The translations under genes were made by a program, and so were the position numbers. Below, in pieces: positions 58,701 through 64,000 of a DNA stretch of 64,000 nucleotides; position 1 is the first letter of the stretch, and the number at the start of each line of letters is the position of its first letter. This DNA comes from Cladobotryum mycophilum. Taxonomy: Eukaryota > Ascomycota > Sordariomycetes > Hypocreales > Hypocreaceae. Below the pieces are notes generated by a model. That model worked only from the letters and a program-made list of their open reading frames with translations. It had not been told where the DNA came from and did not search any database. The stretch covers positions 1,139,421-1,203,420 of the forward strand of contig JAVFKD010000015.1 in the NCBI GenBank assembly GCA_036429605.1. Direction: 5' to 3'.

Positions 58701-60500
58701 CTTTCACAGCCTGGCGCGCTGGCCATTCATGCTTGGGACGGCAACTGGACCTATGAAGAGCTTGATGAGCAATCCACCAACCTCGCACATCGACTCATTG
58801 ATATGGGCATTGGTATTGGTGATATAGTGCCCATGTGCTTTGAAAAGTCAAAATGGATGTCGGTTGTAATGCTGGGAGTGAGTAAGACTGGTGCGACTGG
58901 TGTTGGCATAGATCCGACGCAGCCTGAAGAATGGTTGCGTACCATCACGGCACAGGTAAAGGCACCTCTGATCATATCGTCGGTAGCTAAGAAAGACTTG
59001 GCTGAGAGTATTGGTAAATGCGACGTGCTGGTTGTGAGCAGTGAAACTGTACCCGGGCCTACTAAGGAGCATACACGCGAATTACCAACCGTTGATCCCT
59101 CCACGATCCTTTACATGGTGTTTACTTCAGGCAGCACCGGAACACCAAAGGGCGTTCTAGTCTCGCATCGCAGCTATTGCAGCGCAGTGACCTACCAGCA
59201 CGAGTATTTCGGATTCACCGGCACTTCCCGAGTATTCGATTTCTCTTCATATGTCTTTGACGCAGCTTGGTACAACCTCTTTCACACGCTGACAAGTGGT
59301 GGCTGCCTTTGCGTTCCATCAAATGAAGAACGACAAAACGATCTCTCTGGGTGTTTTGAAAAGTATAATGTTACAATGACTTTCCTTACTCCATCTGTTG
59401 CTCGTCACATTGACCCCAAGGTATTAGGGCGTTTGTCAACGCTAATGTTAGGAGGCGAGTTGGTTTTGCCCAATGATGTTATCTTGGAGAGTGACAAAAC
59501 CCAAATCAAGATTATCTACGGTCCTTCAGAATGTACGCCGATGACAACGCGTCATGATGTCGACTCTGAGAAGAGGATGCCCATTGGTCGTGGAATTGGC
59601 GTGTGCACTTGGGTTGTGAATCCCGATGACTATCAGTCACTTGCGCCAGTTGGAGTGGTTGGTGAACTCTGGCTTGAGGGCCCCCTAGTTGGACAGGGCT
59701 ACCTTAACGACCCCGAAAAGACAGCGGGGTCATTCATAAAGGATCCTGCATGACTTGTTCGAGGAGGACCTGAACGATCGGGCCGCCATGGAGTTTTATA
59801 TCGCACAGGTGACTTGGTGAGATACGATGATGACGGCGCGATCGTGTATGTCCGGCGCAAGGATACTCAAGTGAAGATCCGAGGTCAACGTGTCGAACTT
59901 GCAGAGGTGGAACAGCACATCCAAGTAGCCCTACAGCAGACCAGACTCGGCGGAGGAAACCTGCAAGTCGTCGCGGAGACGATTCGCTCCAAGGAAACTG
60001 ACGTGCTCATGCTTGTTGCCTTCATATCCTTAGATGGCGCTGAAAGCAGGACAGAGGAGGATCATGCCAATCTTGTTCGACTACTCACTACAGGCTTGGC
60101 TGAAAATCTTGCTCAGGTGGTGCCATCCTACATGATACCCAACGCTTTCATCCCGATTCCAAAGATACCCATGACTATCACCGGCAAAACAGATCGCGTG
60201 CGACTCCGCAACATCGGCGTCTCTACCTGGCTAGAACACCGTGCAGTTGCCAACAAAACTGAGACAGTAGAGGCATCCAGCGACATGGAGAAGGCACTCC
60301 AAGAGGTTTGGGGAGCAGTTCTAAATTTACAGACTGAGACTATCTCGGTCAACCAAGCTTTCACAAGGCTTGGTGGTGATTCCATCACTGCAATGCAAGT
60401 GGCCTCCAAGTGCCGAGCGCGAAGCATTGGTGTTACCGTAAGTGACGTTTTGCAAGCCGGGACCATCCAGAAGCTTGCTCTTCGTTGCAAGAAGCTGGCC
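55795..60500 (+). other. NRPS-2 part 1: E fragment, C3, extra C lobe, A4, T4
   Basis: The E fragment reads PADIVLGALAYSFSRVFSER, then jumps over the segment equivalent to DVSGTVGWFTT in E1. C3 has LCPCSPLQEGVLLSSS but a damaged active site, CHTLYDTYS where HHxxxDG is expected. The extra lobe (about 57840-58580) reads NFFKYVIGSDKTSTAAYWKG. A4 keeps FTSGSTGTPKG, YVFDAAWYN, YGPSECTPM and RGQRVELAEVE (by-eye code DAYFMGIPMK), with TGA inside it at 59751-59753. T4 keeps LGGDSI (Ser 60382-60384). Confidence 0.7.
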
Positions 60501-60539
60501 ACTCGTAATCCTCTACTGAGCCAGATAGAAGATGATGTC

Positions 60540-63500
60540 AAGTCCACCAAGCCTTTTGCGCTCTCCCCGATACAGAAGAAGTACTATAATATCTTCCCTG
60601 AGGGCATCAATCACTTTAACCAGAGTTTTATTCTCGATATGAATCGACCTATTCAAGCGGCCGTTCTTCACAAGGCTCTACAAGCGGTAGTGGGCAGGCA
60701 TGGTTTGCTTCGTGCGCGCTACCAGAAGGACCCTCATGGTTTCTGGGAACAATTCATCGCCAAAGATGACTCAAGGTCGTTCGCATTCACTGAACATAAT
60801 GTGAGCAGTAGAGCTGATGTTTTAGATATTGCCCAAGATCGGCAGACTAAGCTGGATACGTCAGTCGGCCCTGTCTTTGCTGCCGACCTCTTCAACATTA
60901 CCGTACCAAGCAGCCAGATGCTGGTCCTCTCTGCCCACCACGTGGTTGTAGATCTCGTATCGTGGCGCATCATTTGGAACGATATTGAAGAACACGTCAA
61001 GTTAGGTAGCCTGCGTTCACAGGCTCCTCCATCGTTCCGAACATGGTGCAGGCTGCAAGGCGAGATGGCCAGTGAGCTTTTACCAAATTATGTCCTGCCA
61101 TTTGATGTCCCCGCACCTGAAATCGACTTTTGGGGGTTGCCTTTGGCTGAGAACACCCGCTCAACATCCGAGGACTGCGTCATGGTCCTTGGGTCAGATG
61201 CAAGCGAGTTACTCCTTGGAAAGAGCAATTATAGTCTGCGAACTGAAGCTCTTGACATTATCCTTGGGTCATACGCATACTCCTTCCGAAAAGCCTTTTC
61301 AGAGCGTAGGGTACCCGCAATCTTTGTCGAAGGTCATGGTCGCGAGCAGTCAGAACGACTGCCCTTGGATGTATCAGGAACCGTTGGATGGTTCACCACC
61401 GTCCATCCCCTGCCAATTGGCATCACATCCGAAAACACAATCGTTGATGCCGTGCGTCTCGCCAAAGACACAAGACGCAAGGTTCCAGGAAAGGGACAGC
61501 CCTACTTCGCGTCTCGCTACCACAACAAGCAATGTGGAGAGAAATTTAAGGACCACGACGACGTCGAGTTACTGCTCAACTTCGCGGGAAGATACCAGCA
61601 GCTTGAAAGTGACGACGCACTATTTAAGATGGCTAAACTGTTTGAAGATGGTCGCACCTTGGAAGTGGTCTCGGGGACTTCCAAACGACTAGCCCTTATT
61701 GAGGCTAACATGGCTGTCCAGGACAGAAAGCTCGTTGTCACATTCACATTCAATAGGAACATGAAATATCAAGATCGATTGAGGCGGCGGTTCCAGGAGT
61801 TCATTCAAACCCTTGAACTTGCCGTGCAAAGTCTTCTGCAAACGCCGCCAAGTTTCACCCTCAGTGACCTTCCTCTTCTGCCCCTTTCATACCGCGGCTT
61901 AGACAGACTCTTGAAGCAGCAGCTTCCCGCTATCGGCATCAAGGCAGAGGATATTGTAGATATATACCCAACATCCCCACTACAAGAGGGTATCCTGTTG
62001 AGTTCAACTACAGGTGTCAGCTCCTATGCAACATTCTGGATCTGGAACTGTGTCTCAAACCCAGAGTCGGAGAGGATTTCGTCCTCTCGACTTGAGGAAG
62101 CTTGGCGCGCCGTAGTTGGCCGACACGCGATTCTGTCTACCATTTTCGCTCCTCATCCGGAGGACAGCGGTTTCGTTCAGATTGTTCTCAATGGATCACA
62201 AATTCGTGTGTCACACATGGCCATATCATCAGGCAATCCAAGTGAGGTCTTGTATGGTATGGACAGACCAGCATTTGCGGCCCACGAACCTGAGCATGCT
62301 TTTACTGTCTGTCGATCAGAAACAGGCCAAGTTTCCTGCCGACTGGATATTAATCACACACTGGTTGACGGTGCCTCTTTAACCCCCTTGGTGCAAGACA
62401 TTGTTGCGGCTTACGATAAGCTTGCTCAACCGCTGACTCCATCATTCAAAGAAATGGTTCAGTACATTAGCAGCATTCCAAACGACAAGACTATTTCTTA
62501 CTGGGCCAACTTCCTCAATGGTGTCGAGGCTTGCAAAGTTGCCACGTCATATTCACCATCGGAGAAAATGGTCAAAGACACCTTCAGATACATCCCTCTT
62601 CCTGGCAAGTTGACGTCAGTCATTTCCGAGTTCTGTCGAGAAATTGGCATCACTCGCGCTATCTTCCTACAAGTAGCCTGGGCCATGCTTCTTTCACAGC
62701 TCACGGGGAAAGACGAAGTGTGTTTCGGGTACCTAGCTTCTGGCAGAAATGCTCCGGTGGATGACATTGAGAAGATGGTCGGTCCATTGGCCAATATGCT
62801 GATCAGTCGAATCAATTTGCGGCCTGAAAGGGCCAAGGTACTCAAGTCCACGTCAGACGATTCAATACAGCACCTTGAGTATCAGCATGCATCTCTTGCT
62901 GAGATTCAGCATGCAATCGGCCTGTCCGGTCGAAGACTCTTCAATACTGCCATGACTGTCCGAGAAGCAGACCGATTTGACGGCAACGATACGAGAAGTA
63001 TTTCACTTCAATACCATGATCATCAAGATCCACATGAGGTACAGTCTGATGGCTAGTTTTTTCACTTTTTTTCAGGGTTAACACTTTCTTAGTATGATCT
63101 TCTCTTGAGCAGTCATCTTGATAAGGAGAATATGAAGGTTTCTGTTCAAGTCCGAGAAGCGACAATCAGCCGTCAGCTCGCCGACGATGTTGCTGGCATT
63201 CTTGTTAAAGCGATCGAGCATCTCCTCACCACCATGACCCAACAACCGAAGAATGACAATGCCGAAGACGCAATTGAAACAGAGTCGCTGTATCATAACT
63301 TCTTCGGTTATGTCGTTGGAAAAGATGAGGATGCCACATTGGCATTCTGGAAGAATCAGTTTACAGACCTAGATGCCGCCTACTTCCCACCGTTAAAGGC
63401 TGCTACAAACCAGATCCGACAAGAAGCCGAGGTCCGTTCAACTCTCAAGCTTGAGCTTCAAACCGATGATTCCACCGCTGCGGCAAAGGTGAGAGCAGCG

Positions 63501-64000
63501 TGGTCTATCGTAGCTGCAAGAAACGCTGGATCTTCCGAGGCACGATTTGGGGCCATTTGTGCGAATGATCAGACGTCTACCCTACTGCCAATTAGGGTGA
63601 TAGTAGATTGGGAGGGAAGCGGCACCAAGTTACTTCAAGCTGTTCAACACCAATTGATTGGAATGCTACCATTTGGGAAAACCAGTCTACAGCTCATCCG
63701 CCGAACTAGCGAAGAGATCCAGACGTTGTAAGCGGCTCACGTCTTACTCGCATCGCTAACCAGTTCGAACACGCACTTTGCTGCTTATCCGACATCAAAC
63801 TTCGTGAACAAAGGCTTTGGGACACTGTGTCAATAACTCCACAGGACGTCAAAGATATCTGGGCCTGGAATACACCCCTGCCGGAGCCAGTCGAGGCATG
63901 TGTGCATGACTTGATCAATGCCAGGGTTCAATTAAATCCGAAAGCACCAGCTATCTGTGCCTGGGACGGCGATTTAACGTACGGAGAACTTGATCAGTTG
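60540..64000 (+). other. NRPS-2 part 2: E2, C4, extra C lobe, A5 (partial)
   Basis: E2 reads FALSPIQKKYYNIFPEGINH with AHHVVVDLVSW (His pair at 60936-60941), EGHGREQS and DVSGTVGWFTTVHPLPI; it is complete. C4 starts IYPTSPLQEGILLSST and has NHTLVDGAS. The extra lobe begins FFGYVVGKDEDATLAFWKNQ at about 63300 but loses roughly 75 residues at 63728, then resumes as SRLTRIANQFEHAL. A5 begins with the linker DIWAWNTPLPEP and is cut by the window edge. Confidence 0.7.

Larger units (their letters stand above)
55759..64000 (+). pseudogene. Second NRPS stretch, 5'-truncated and broken; runs off the right edge
   Basis: Order read from motifs: partial epimerization domain (E*, from about 55795), C3, extra C lobe, A4, T4, E2, C4, extra C lobe (shortened), start of A5. 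An ATG at 55759 precedes the E fragment, which lacks the N-terminal half and its HHxxxD. Lesions: frame breaks at a C5 run (56006-56010) and G4 run (57005-57008), in-frame stops TAG 56682-56684, TAG 57816-57818 and TGA 59751-59753, and a deletion with frame change near 63728. Introns lie at 57593-57644 and 63039-63092. From 59814 to 63038 the frame is open for over 1,000 codons. This half repeats the module pattern of the first NRPS. Confidence 0.82.

Noticed and set aside
1..64000. CRISPR arrays, rRNA genes, bacterial operons
   Set aside because: None seen; spliced genes and fungal families make the sequence eukaryotic.

Overview
The window is nuclear DNA of a filamentous ascomycete, most likely an order-Hypocreales-type Sordariomycete (inference from gene families, not from a search). 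The evidence is short GT..AG introns of about 50-75 bases with CTAAC-like branch sites, orthologues of typical Pezizomycotina genes, a LysM-domain secreted protein and multimodular fungal NRPS genes.

Positions 1-19,500 are a conserved housekeeping block: a peroxisomal-type mitochondrial carrier (cut by the left edge), a NOSIP-like RING/U-box protein, a tafazzin acyltransferase, a PHO85-type CDK (PSTAIRE), a septin-like GTPase, an NDUFAF7/MidA-type methyltransferase, a DUF7137-like surface protein, a CDK11-like kinase and a cysteine-repeat membrane protein. Positions 19,500-28,400 are accessory and decayed: a relic HNH-endonuclease gene and a broken ABCC-type ABC transporter. Positions 28,466-38,687 hold a multimodular NRPS (A-T, C-A-T-E, C-C'lobe-A-T) whose first module looks dead. 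Positions 38,850-53,200 hold single genes (a DUF7730-like protein, an unrecognised multi-exon gene, a LysM remnant, two unrecognised proteins), a complete 3.3-kb hAT transposon with an 8-bp target duplication and a tRNA-like sequence inside it, and an intact acetyl-CoA synthetase gene (facA). Positions 55,759-64,000 are a second NRPS stretch, 5'-truncated inside an epimerization domain, repeating the T-E-C-C'lobe-A pattern and running off the right edge.

Two kinds of lesion run through the window. Single-base losses, nearly all inside short homopolymers and mostly G/C runs, break the frame even in housekeeping genes (tafazzin, septin-like) and may be sequencing or assembly undercalls. In-frame stop codons made by substitution occur only in the NRPS, ABC transporter, HNH and hAT genes and look like real decay. 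The secondary-metabolite locus (ABC transporter plus NRPS, with epimerization domains implying D-residues in the product) is therefore probably degenerating, although long parts of it keep intact catalytic motifs.
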